From: Planctomycetaceae bacterium UBA4732
GTDB lineage: Bacteria; Planctomycetota; Planctomycetia; Gemmatales; Gemmataceae
Assembly (NCBI GenBank): GCA_002404095.1
Contig: DHJA01000092.1
Span: 32,146 to 45,709 of the forward strand
Reading direction: 5' to 3'
Length of the DNA: 13,564 bases
Positions 1-8,000 of this stretch are shown one piece after another (position 1 is the stretch's first letter; every line of letters begins with the position of its first letter). The position numbers and the translations under genes were made by a program. The notes below the pieces were generated by a model. That model saw only the letters and a list, made by a program, of their open reading frames with translations. It had not been told where the DNA came from and ran no database searches.

Positions 1-47
1 CGGGGTGCGACGGCGCCTAATTCCGAAGGCACGCCTAGAGAGGCGCC

Positions 48-76
48 TTGCGGCCGCGCTCCGAAGTGGTGATAAT
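48..76 (+). promoter_or_regulatory. Candidate sigma70-type promoter of the GH127 gene
   Basis: A TTGCGG hexamer at 48-53 (3 of 6 matches to TTGACA) is followed after exactly 17 bases by GATAAT at 71-76 (5 of 6 matches to TATAAT). Transcription would start near 83 and give a leader of about 40 nt before the start codon at 125. The -35 lies on the right arm of a small bulged inverted repeat (26-36 with 41-49), which could be an operator or the end of an upstream unit. Seen as sequence only; consensus use in this phylum is assumed. Confidence 0.4.
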
Positions 77-124
77 CCCCCTGTCCCGCTTGCCCCGCTT
101 CGCGAAAACATAGAGGAAACGGGC

Positions 125-2476
125 ATGTCCCGCCGATGGCTTTGGCTTTGCCTCATTTTTGTCGCCGCGGCCGCCCACGCCGACGCCGCGGCCCTCCCGG
201 AGGGCCTCATGGCCGTGCCGTTTCCGGACGTTCACATCCGCGATGATTTCTGGAGCCAACGGCTGCGTATCAACCGTACATCCACCATCGAGGCCAACCT
301 GCGCCAGTGCGAAATCACCGGCCGCATCAAGAACTTCGCCGTCGCCGGCAAGCTCCAAGAAGGCAAACATCAGGGCGCGCTGTACAACGATTCCGATGTC
401 TACAAAGTCATCGAGGGCGTCGCCTACGCCCTGGCGGATAAGCGCGATCCCGACCTAGAAAAGCGTGCCGACGCGATTATCGACCAGATCGCCGCCGCCC
501 AGCAGCCGGACGGCTATCTCAACACCTATTTCACCTTAGTGGAGCCGCAAAATCGCTGGAAGAACATCCAGTACGGGCACGAACTCTATTGCGCCGGCCA
601 CCTGATCGAAGCAGCCGTCGCCTATCAGCAGGCAACCGGCAAACACAAGCTGCTCGATGTGGCCCGCAAATTGGCCGACCATATCGATTCGGTGTTCGGG
701 CCGGGCAAGAAAATCGACGCCAGTGGCCATGAGGAAATCGAGTTGGCCCTCATCAAGCTCTATCGGACGACAAAAGAGCAACGCTATCTGAAATTGGCGC
801 TATTCTTTCTCGATACGCGCGGCCACAAGGAAAAGCGCAAGCTGTTCGGCGAATACGCCCAGGATCAAGAGCCGATCCGCGATCAGGACAACGTCGTCGG
901 CCACGCCGTCCGCGCTATGTATCTTTATTGCGCGATGGCCGACGCCGCGACGTTGACCGGCGACGCCGGGCTGAAGGGCGCGATGGACAAAATCTGGCGC
1001 GACGTGACGGAACGCAAGATGTACCTCACCGGCGGCATCGGGCCGTCGGCCAGCAACGAGGGCTTCACCGTCCCCTACGATTTGCCCAACGATTCCGCCT
1101 ACTGCGAAACCTGCGCCGCCATCGGCATGGGCCTGTGGAATCAGCGTTTGTTCCTGATGAGCGGTGACGGCAAATACGCCGACGTGGTGGAGCGCGAGGC
1201 GTACAACGGCTTGATTTCCGGCGTATCGCTGTCCGGCGACCGTTTCTTTTATGTCAACCCGCTCGGCAGCACTGGTGGTCATCATCGGGTACCGTGGTTC
1301 GGAACGTCCTGTTGTCCGACCAACATTGTCCGTTATATTCCCGCCATGGGTGAGCGCGTTTATGCACAAATGGACGATGCGATATGGACCGTCCTTTACA
1401 TGGGCAACACCGCGGAACTGTCGCTCAAATCGGGCAAGGTGAAGCTCAAGGAAGAGACGAAATATCCCTGGGAAGGCGATGTACAAATTACGGTCGAGCC
1501 GGAGAAGCCTTTCACGTTCGACCTTAACCTACGTATTCCGGGTTGGTGCAAGGGCGAGCCGGAAATGTCGGTCAACGGCGAAAAGGTGTCCGACTTGAAA
1601 ACGGATAAAGGCTATCTGCATATCGGCCGCACGTGGAAGTCCGGCGACGTGGTGCGTCTCAGTCTGCCGATGCCGGTCGAGCGCGTCTACGCCGATCCGC
1701 ACGTCAAGGCCGACGTCGACCGTGTGGCATTGCAACGCGGGCCAGTGGTCTATTGTCTCGAAGGCGTGGACAACGGCGGCCAGGTGCGCAACCTTGTGCT
1801 GCCGAAAGACTCCAAGCCCACGGCTTCGTTCGACAAAGACCTACTGGGCGGAGTAGTCGTCATCAAGGGCGAGGCGCGGGCCGTGACCAGCTTGGACGAC
1901 GACGGCAAATCAGTCATAAAGCCCACCTCACTTGTCGCCATACCGTACTGCACCTGGGACAATCGTAAGCCGGGGCCGATGGTCGTCTGGCTGCCCGAGA
2001 CGCCGGAGTTGGCCGAAGCGCCGGGCGCTGGCGTACTTTCCAACGGGGTCCAAGTCCGCGCGTCTCACGTTTGGACCACCGACACGCTGACCGCCGTGAA
2101 CGACGGCGTTGCGCCCAAGGCGTCCTCGGACGCCACGATTCCCAGGCAAACGTGGTGGGACCACAAGGGAACCGAGGAGTGGATGTCGTACCGCTTCCCG
2201 AAGCCCCGTAAGATCGACGGCTGCGCGGTCTACTGGTTCGACGACACCGGCGTCGGCGGCTGTCGCGTCCCGGCGGAGTGGCGATTATTGTGGCGCGACG
2301 GCGACGAGTGGAAGCCGGTCAAGCTCGCGGAGGGTGCGAAATATGGCACGGAGTTGAACGAATTCAACAAGATTTCCTTCGAGCCGGTGGAGACGCGCGA
2401 ACTGAAGATGGAAGTGAAGTTGAAAGAGGGCTACTCCGGCGGCGTGTTGAAGTGGACGGTATCGGAGGTGAAATAA
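125..2476 (+). CDS. Exported GH127-family beta-L-arabinofuranosidase (DUF1680 type)
   Basis: Predicted exported retaining glycosidase of family GH127, whose characterised member HypBA1 removes beta-L-arabinofuranosyl residues from plant glycans. The 783-aa product starts at the ATG at 125. A GAGG lies just upstream, and residues 1-21 form a signal peptide (Arg-Arg, hydrophobic core, AHADA), so cleavage near residue 20 is likely. The open frame reaches further upstream, but that part lacks signal-peptide character. The family active site is visible: E312 in a GGIG...NEGF motif (acid/base), E328 and C330 in YCETCA, and the vicinal pair C396-C397 in SCCPTN, which match the HypBA1 zinc ligands and cysteine nucleophile in identity, order and near-identical spacing. 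After a beta-rich segment, the last ~130 residues (Trp-rich, ending GGVLKWTVSEVK) resemble a discoidin (F5/8 type C) carbohydrate-binding module. No other sugar-use genes lie nearby. Family confidence is high; the exact sugar is inferred. Confidence 0.93.
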   Translation: MSRRWLWLCLIFVAAAAHADAAALPEGLMAVPFPDVHIRDDFWSQRLRINRTSTIEANLRQCEITGRIKNFAVAGKLQEGKHQGALYNDSDVYKVIEGVAYALADKRDPDLEKRADAIIDQIAAAQQPDGYLNTYFTLVEPQNRWKNIQYGHELYCAGHLIEAAVAYQQATGKHKLLDVARKLADHIDSVFGPGKKIDASGHEEIELALIKLYRTTKEQRYLKLALFFLDTRGHKEKRKLFGEYAQDQEPIRDQDNVVGHAVRAMYLYCAMADAATLTGDAGLKGAMDKIWRDVTERKMYLTGGIGPSASNEGFTVPYDLPNDSAYCETCAAIGMGLWNQRLFLMSGDGKYADVVEREAYNGLISGVSLSGDRFFYVNPLGSTGGHHRVPWFGTSCCPTNIVRYIPAMGERVYAQMDDAIWTVLYMGNTAELSLKSGKVKLKEETKYPWEGDVQITVEPEKPFTFDLNLRIPGWCKGEPEMSVNGEKVSDLKTDKGYLHIGRTWKSGDVVRLSLPMPVERVYADPHVKADVDRVALQRGPVVYCLEGVDNGGQVRNLVLPKDSKPTASFDKDLLGGVVVIKGEARAVTSLDDDGKSVIKPTSLVAIPYCTWDNRKPGPMVVWLPETPELAEAPGAGVLSNGVQVRASHVWTTDTLTAVNDGVAPKASSDATIPRQTWWDHKGTEEWMSYRFPKPRKIDGCAVYWFDDTGVGGCRVPAEWRLLWRDGDEWKPVKLAEGAKYGTELNEFNKISFEPVETRELKMEVKLKEGYSGGVLKWTVSEVK

Positions 2477-2518
2477 CACCGTCCTCTGCGGGCGGACCCG
2501 TCCGGTGAATCAAGACAT

Positions 2519-3046
2519 TCAGGACGCGGCCGCTTGTTGAGGGTTTCTTTTCTCCTTCATGTAGTCTTGGAGCATATCGTCGGCGTCAAATTCTATGCCG
2601 TGTTCCCGGCATAGCTTCTTGGATTCCTGGAGGGTCGCTACGGCTTTGTCGAGGTCGCCATTGTCGTGGTATAAGATCGCCAATAGGTCCAGGCGGTCGC
2701 TTAAATCGTCGTAGCCGTAATCTTTGATAGCGATCGCTTCATACGGCGCGCCGCGCGAAAACTCGTAAAGTCGCCGAATCAGGCGGACCTCGTTTTCCCT
2801 GGATTCGATTGCACTCTCCAGTTCGCCCTTCGCCTCATGGACCAACGACCAACATTCCTCGCCGAGAATGGCGTCATGGTCCGAGGCGGCCGTGAGCAAG
2901 AGCCGCTCCAGTCGTGGCGCGTAGAGACTCGCCTTCCTCGGGTCCGCTCGCTGGTAGAGCCAGTAGAGCAGCTTATCGTGGAGATAACCAATCTCATCCC
3001 ACTCGTTGGCGAACGTGCGCCGGTCGGAAGGCGGCTTATCTTTCAT
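2519..3046 (-). CDS. Hypothetical TPR-like protein
   Basis: A 175-aa soluble protein of no assigned function. It is highly charged and predicted all-helical. Residues about 117-150 (DLSDRLDLLAILYHDNGDLDKAV then LQESKKLC) read as a tetratricopeptide repeat, and 63-97 may be a degenerate earlier one, so a scaffold or protein-binding role is plausible. There is no signal peptide or membrane segment. The ATG has GAGG about 5 nt upstream. It lies 70 bp downstream of the anchored protein on the same strand and may be co-transcribed with it. It converges on the GH127 gene, 42 bp apart tail to tail. The tail NPQQAAAS is low complexity. That it is a real gene is likely; its function is unknown. Confidence 0.75.
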   Translation of the reverse strand: MKDKPPSDRRTFANEWDEIGYLHDKLLYWLYQRADPRKASLYAPRLERLLLTAASDHDAILGEECWSLVHEAKGELESAIESRENEVRLIRRLYEFSRGAPYEAIAIKDYGYDDLSDRLDLLAILYHDNGDLDKAVATLQESKKLCREHGIEFDADDMLQDYMKEKRNPQQAAAS

Positions 3047-3116
3047 CGGTGCCTCGGCTGTTTTGGTTTCAGGCTACTCGGTTTCGGTAGTGGCCTAATT
3101 TGAAATAAACCAGTCG

Positions 3117-3449
3117 CTAATCCCAAATAACGTCCGCTTGACCCGACGACGATAATAGACCGAACCAATAGGTACCAAAGCCGACCCAACCTACTCGCCT
3201 ATTTCCTTCCCGATCCTCAACAACCACCCGGAAGACGGCTTTACCGCCGCCAAGCCAGAAAAACGGCCCACGAAGAAAGTATCGAAGACGACTTTCTAGG
3301 ATAAGGTAGCCGTTTCGTTCGGCCCATTCCCGCAGCCGCAAATTTGCCGTCGTCCTGAACCATCGCCACTGCATGAACAGAATGATCGGCATTCCTGTGC
3401 TGAATGCTATGATGGCGATGGTTTCGATAAGAGAAGGTTGGTTCGCCAT
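3117..3449 (-). CDS. Small N-terminally membrane-anchored hypothetical protein
   Basis: A 110-aa protein with one hydrophobic N-terminal segment (about residues 7-29) followed by WRWFR, predicting a single transmembrane anchor with a basic cytoplasmic side. The remainder has a conserved-looking aromatic/glycine pattern: EWAERNGY (41-48), RYFLRGPFFW (56-65), then a beta-rich VFRVVVEDREGNRRVGW and a terminal ADVIWD. I recognise this as a small family that recurs in many copies in planctomycete genomes; the role is unknown. No strong Shine-Dalgarno precedes the ATG, and no in-frame alternative start lies upstream. It is divergent from the DNA polymerase gene and 70 bp upstream of the TPR-like gene. 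Confidence 0.72.
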   Translation of the reverse strand: MANQPSLIETIAIIAFSTGMPIILFMQWRWFRTTANLRLREWAERNGYLILESRLRYFLRGPFFWLGGGKAVFRVVVEDREGNRRVGWVGFGTYWFGLLSSSGQADVIWD

Positions 3450-3567
3450 AGAGCCGCGCCACTAATACTTTCGGAGAATGTTTCACTTCATCGTCGCGCA
3501 GTCGCCGGTCAACGTCAACGCGAAAGGCGCAAAAACGATCAAGGCCACGGCGTCGGTTTCAACGCGC

Positions 3568-3607
3568 TTGACAACATCACAGCCCATCTTCTAAACATTA
3601 GTACAGT
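3568..3607 (+). promoter_or_regulatory. Candidate promoter upstream of the Y-family polymerase
   Basis: A perfect TTGACA occurs at 3568-3573. No -10 at the standard 17-bp distance is convincing: TAAACA at 3592-3597 follows after 18 bases with 3 of 6 matches, and TACAGT at 3602-3607 matches better but is too far away. The call rests mainly on the exact -35 and on its position in the 225-bp divergent gap (3450-3674) between the anchored protein and the polymerase. Confidence 0.3.
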
Positions 3608-3633
3608 ATCCTTCCCGTCCTCCCAGCCGCGGC

Positions 3634-3648
3634 GTTCGCATTCTGTTC
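3634..3648 (+). promoter_or_regulatory. GTTC-N7-GTTC direct repeat, candidate LexA/SOS operator
   Basis: The octamer GTTCGCAT occurs twice, at 3634-3641 and 3645-3652, with an 11-bp period (about one helical turn). The core is an exact GTTC-N7-GTTC, the form established for LexA boxes in Alphaproteobacteria. It lies 23 bp before the start of a translesion polymerase gene, a classic SOS target. LexA specificity in this organism is unknown, so the assignment is an inference from motif and position. Confidence 0.4.
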
Positions 3649-3674
3649 GCATAGCCTTGCCGAGAGGACTTCGC

Positions 3675-4910
3675 ATGTCGTCCGCCGCATCTCCGTGCAT
3701 CTTGCACCTTGACGCCGACGCTTTCTTCGCCTCCGTCGAACAACGCGACGATCCCCAGCTGCGCGGCCGGCCCGTCGCCGTCGGTACGGGCGTGGTCGCC
3801 AGTTGCAGCTATGAGGCGCGGAATTGGGGCGTGCGCACCGGCATGCGTCTGTCCGACGCGCGACGGTTGTGCCGTGAATTGCTGGTGCTGCCCGGCGACT
3901 ACCGCCGTTATGAACAGGCCGCGCGGCGGATGTTGGCCGTCTGCCTGGAACAGACGCCGCGCGTCGAGGTTCCCGCCCTGGACGATCTTTATCTCGACCT
4001 GACGCAACCCGACATCGACGCCGCCGCCGTGGCCGTCGTCCTACGCGGCCAGATCAAGGGCGAGGTCGGGCTGAATACGTCCGCTGGCGTCGGCACGAGC
4101 AAACTCGTCGCCGCCGTCGCCACGCAGGACGCCAAGGAACGTCGGGTACGCACGCGCGCGACCTCTTCGCCGTTGGTAGTCGTGCCGGCCGGCGGCGAAT
4201 CGGCGTACCTGGCGCCGTGGCCGGTGGAGACGCTGCCGGGCGTGGGGCCGAAGCTGTTGGCCCGGCTGGAACGGCTGAACGTGAGCCGCGTCGGCGAGCT
4301 GGCGGAGGTGCCGTTGTCGGTGCTGTGCGGCTTATTCGGCGAACGCGGCCGGGTGCTGCGCGACCGGGCGCGCGGCGTCGATCCGCGGCCCGTGGAACCG
4401 TACCGACCACCGCAGTCGGTCAGCCGTTGCACCAGTTTCGACCCGCCCACATCCGATCACGATTTCCTGGGCGCGATGCTCGATCACCTGCTGGAACGGG
4501 CGTCCTCGTGGCTGCGATTCGGCGGCCTGGCCTCGCGCGGGCTGACGCTGACCATGCGTTACGGAGATTACCGATCCGAAGAGGTGCGAGAGACGTTTCG
4601 CCCGCCTTGCGACGACGAAACAAGGTTCAAGGAAGCGGCCCGTGATCGCTTCGCCCGGTTGTACCAACGGCGATTGCCGTTGCGGCTGTTGGGGGTGGAG
4701 CTGTCGCCGTTGCAGTCGGCGGAGCGGCCCGCGGAGTTGTTCCCCGACGCGGCTGTCGAGCGCGGCCGCCGGCTGGCGGAGTGCAAGGACGCGATTCGGC
4801 GGCAGTTCGGTTTCATGGCGCTGCTGAGCGGCTCGGCCCTGGTGCTGAACGGCCGGCTGGAGAAGGACCGCGAGAACTACCGCCTGCGAACGCCGTGTTT
4901 GACGAGGTGA
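3675..4910 (+). CDS. dinB: Y-family DNA polymerase (Pol IV/DinB-like), variant catalytic pair
   Basis: Predicted error-prone translesion polymerase that extends primers across damaged template bases in the cytoplasm. The 411-aa product starts at the ATG at 3675, 7 nt after GAGAGG. The open frame runs on to 3438, but the added residues are Arg-rich and unlike the family. Palm: HLDADAFFASVEQ at 11-23 carries metal ligand D13 and steric-gate aromatic F18. The second metal motif is ALDDLYLDLT, giving D103-D104 where Pol IV has Asp-Glu (SIDE). A helix-hairpin-helix follows (LPGVGPKLLARL, from 187), then a little-finger domain (about 250-360) with the usual RYGDYRSEE and LPLRLLGVELSPL signatures. 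The C-terminus (FGFMALL, ending RTPCLTR) lacks an obvious terminal clamp-binding peptide; PAELF near residue 355 is the nearest match. ImuB is unlikely because acidic residues are kept. An SOS-like direct repeat precedes it, and no recA, imuA or dnaE2 partner lies nearby. Confidence 0.9.
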   Translation: MSSAASPCILHLDADAFFASVEQRDDPQLRGRPVAVGTGVVASCSYEARNWGVRTGMRLSDARRLCRELLVLPGDYRRYEQAARRMLAVCLEQTPRVEVPALDDLYLDLTQPDIDAAAVAVVLRGQIKGEVGLNTSAGVGTSKLVAAVATQDAKERRVRTRATSSPLVVVPAGGESAYLAPWPVETLPGVGPKLLARLERLNVSRVGELAEVPLSVLCGLFGERGRVLRDRARGVDPRPVEPYRPPQSVSRCTSFDPPTSDHDFLGAMLDHLLERASSWLRFGGLASRGLTLTMRYGDYRSEEVRETFRPPCDDETRFKEAARDRFARLYQRRLPLRLLGVELSPLQSAERPAELFPDAAVERGRRLAECKDAIRRQFGFMALLSGSALVLNGRLEKDRENYRLRTPCLTR

Positions 4911-4937
4911 TTTGATACGATAAAGAAAAATGAATGG

Positions 4938-5025
4938 AGCCACAGATGAACACAGATAAACACAGATAAGACAAGAAGCAGTTGTTTCCAGTCTTATCTG
5001 TGTTTATCTGTGTTCATCTGTGGCT
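4938..5025. repeat. Perfect 35-bp inverted repeat made of 10-bp units
   Basis: Bases 4938-4972 and 4991-5025 are exact reverse complements, separated by an 18-base loop (which can add a short GAA/TTC pairing). Each arm contains three tandem decamers of form CACAGATRAR: CACAGATGAA, CACAGATAAA, CACAGATAAG at 4941-4970, mirrored at 4993-5022. The transcript would fold into an extremely stable hairpin ending 10 nt before the ileS ribosome-binding site and starting 27 nt after the polymerase stop codon. It is AT-richer than its surroundings. From memory, near-identical elements recur between genes in several environmental phyla (planctomycetes, verrucomicrobia and others). It may act as a dispersed REP/MITE-like element and as a terminator or mRNA-end stabiliser. 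No transposase or clear target duplication is seen. Confidence 0.9.
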
Positions 5026-5035
5026 TAATTGTTTT

Positions 5036-5043
5036 GGAAGGGG
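5036..5043 (+). promoter_or_regulatory. Ribosome-binding site fixing the ileS start
   Basis: GGAAGGGG lies 5 nt before the ATG at 5049. It selects this start over a GTG at 5010, whose extra 13 residues would be encoded by the right arm of the inverted repeat and do not look like IleRS. Confidence 0.7.
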
Positions 5044-5048
5044 TTGTC

Positions 5049-8000
5049 ATGCCGTTTGAGAAAGTGGATACGCAAGTCGATTTCCCGGCTCAGGAGCGCG
5101 CCGTTCTGGCCTTCTGGGAAAAGATCGGCGCGTTCGAGGCGCTACGGACAAAGAATCGCGGCGGCCCACGTTGGTCGTTTCTCGACGGCCCGATCACGGC
5201 CAACAACCCGATGGGCGTCCACCACGCCTGGGGCCGCACCTATAAGGACGCCTTCCAGCGCTATCACGCCATGAACGGCTGTGAGATGCGCTATCAGAAC
5301 GGCTTCGACTGCCAGGGTCTCTGGGTCGAGGTCGAGGTCGAAAAGGAATTACAACTCAAGTCCAAGCGCGACATCGAAAACCTCGTCTCCGGCGACCCGT
5401 TCGCCAGCATCGACCGCTTTGTGCAGCTGTGCAAGGATCGCGTGGATAAATACGCCCGTGTGCAGACGGAACAGTCGATCCGCCTCGGCTACTGGATGGA
5501 CTGGGACCGCGACGACGACTGGCAGAAGTCGCCGGACGAGCGGCGCAGCTACTTCACCATGTCGGCGGACAATAACTATACGATTTGGAGCTTTTTGAAG
5601 AAGTGCCACGGCCGCGGCCTGATCTATCGCGGTTACGACGCCATGCCGTGGTGCCCGCGCTGCTCGGTCGGCCTAAGCCAGATGGAAATGGCGGAAGGCT
5701 ACCAGCGCGTGGCCCATCGGGCGGTTTTCGTGCGTTTCCCGCTGCGCCGCCGGGCCGGCGAGAACCTGCTCGCCTGGACGACGACGCCCTGGACGCTCAC
5801 CAGCAACGTGGCCGCCGCCGTCAATCCGGAGTTGACGTATCTCAAAGTGCTGCATAAGGAACAGATTTATTACCTCGCCAAAGGCGCTTTTACGGCCCAT
5901 CGGCTGGAAGAAGAGTTCAAGCGCAAGGAGTGGATCGAGGGCGTGCCGAAGCTGAAGACGTTGGAACAAATCTTCAAGGAGAAGGGCGGCTACGAGATTG
6001 TTGGCGAACTGACAGGCTCGCAGATGGTCGGCTGGGTGTATGACGGGCCGTTCGACGAGCTGCCCGCGCAGCATAGCCTGGCCGGCTATCCGGCGGAAAC
6101 CGCCGACGTGGTGCGCCGCCAGAAGTGGGCGCCGGAAAAGTCGGCGAAGGAGGCCCATCGCGTCATCGCGTGGAAAGACGTTGGCGAGACGGAAGGCACG
6201 GGCATCGTCCACATCGCTCCCGGCTGTGGTAAGGAAGACTTTCACCTCGGCAAAAGCGAAGGATTGCCGCCTGTCGCTCCTCTGGACGAGTTCGGCGTCT
6301 TCCTGCCCGGCTTCGGCGAACTGGCCGGCAAGTCCGCCGTCGATCCCGCGACCACCGACTGGATTTTGGCCAACCTCAAACAAAAGGGAGTCTTGTTGGA
6401 GGTGGAAAAGTATCCGCACAGCTACCCGCACTGCTGGCGCTGCAAGACGGAACTACTCTTCCGCCTGGTGGACGAGTGGTTCATCAACATGGGCTGGCGC
6501 GACGAGATCAAGGAGGTGGTGAAGCAAAGCCGCTGGCTGCCGGAGGCGATCAACGGCGAAGCCCGCGAGCTGGATTGGCTGGCAAACATGGGCGATTGGA
6601 TGATCTCCAAGAAACGCTTTTGGGGTCTCGCCCTACCGATCTGGGTGGACGAAGTGACCGGCGATTTCGAGGTGATCGGCTCGCGCGAGGAGTTGAAGGG
6701 ACGCGCCGTCGAGGGCTGGGACGACTTCGACGGTCACACCCCGCATCGGCCCTGGGTGGATCAAGTAAAGATCCGCAACCCCAAGACGGGCAATCTCATG
6801 TCGCGCGTCCCGGACGTGGGCAATCCGTGGCTCGACGCAGGCATCGTGCCGTTCTCGACGATGGGCTACAATAGAGACCGCGAATATTGGCAAAAGTGGT
6901 TCCCCGCCGACTTCGTGACGGAGGCGTTCCCCGGCCAGTTCCGCAATTGGTTCTATGCCATGCTGGCCATGAGCACGATGATGGAGAACAAGCCGCCGTT
7001 CAAGACGCTGCTCGGCCATGCGATGGTGCGCGACCAGACCGGCGACGAGATGCACAAGGCCAAGGGCAACTCGATCCCGTTCGGGGGCGCGGCCGATACG
7101 GGTTACAAGATCAAGAACAAGCAGGGCAAGGAGGAGCAACATCCGCCGATGGGCGCCGACCTCATCCGCTGGATGTTCATGCGGCACAATCCGGCTAGCA
7201 ACCTCAACTTCGGCCCCGGCCCCGCCGAGGAAGTACGGCGACAATTCACCCTGAAATTGTGGAATACCTACGCCTTCTTCTGCAACTACGCCCGTCTCGA
7301 CGGCTTCGACCCCGCAGCGGCGCCGGTTTCGATGGGCGAGCGCACCGACCTGGACCGATGGATTTTGTCGGATTTGCAGAAGCTGGTTGAAACGGCGCGC
7401 ACGGCCTTCGAGAACTACGACCTGATGGCGTTCTGCTTGGAGGCGGAGCGGTTTGTCGATGGCAAGCTGAGCAACTGGTACATCCGCCGCAACCGCCGTC
7501 GGTTCTGGAAGAGCGAACACGGCGCCGACAAGCTCGCCGCCTATCAGACGCTCTACACGGTGCTGACGACGCTGACGAAGTTGGTCGCGCCGGTCATGCC
7601 GTTTCTGTCCGAGACGATGTGGCAGAACCTTAAGACGCCGGCCGAGACGGAGAGCGTCCATCTATGTACTTTCCCGACTGCGGACGCGACGCTTGCCGAT
7701 CAACAACTTTCCGACGACATGGAGAGTCTGTTGCGTCTGGTGTCGCTGGGTTCAGCGGCGCGGAATAGCGTAAAGATCAAGGTCCGGCAACCGCTGGCCG
7801 AGCTGAAAGTACAACCGGCCAACGACAGCGACCGCCGCGCAGTGGAACGCTTCGCTGATCAGATTAAGGAAGAATTAAACGTCAAAAAGGTGACATTACA
7901 CGATCCCGCCAGTGGGCCGCTGTTGACGCAGGAAGTGAAAGCGAACATGAAGACGCTCGGCCCGAAATTTGGCCCGCGCCTCAAGGACGTGCAGACGGCC

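Noticed and set aside
2477..2507. Possible bidirectional terminator between the convergent GH127 and TPR-like genes
   Set aside because: CACCG/CGGTG arms with an inner CGGG/CCCG stem can pair, but there is no U tract on either strand and pairing is weak.
3071..3096. Imperfect hairpin between the two minus-strand hypotheticals
   Set aside because: The 8-bp stem contains a C-A mismatch in the transcribed strand and no U run follows; not enough to call a terminator or attenuator.
3438..3674. N-terminal extension of the polymerase
   Set aside because: Its Arg-rich translation overlaps the divergent regulatory gap; family proteins start shortly before HLDAD, and GAGAGG precedes the ATG at 3675.
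4941..5022. CRISPR-like array
   Set aside because: The 10-bp units are directly adjacent, without spacers, and the second half is the reverse complement of the first.
5010..5048. Earlier GTG start for ileS
   Set aside because: The extra residues come from the inverted-repeat arm, and a strong GGAAGGGG precedes the ATG at 5049.
4911..5048. T-box riboswitch controlling ileS
   Set aside because: No T-box consensus or specifier loop architecture; the region is occupied by the symmetrical hairpin.
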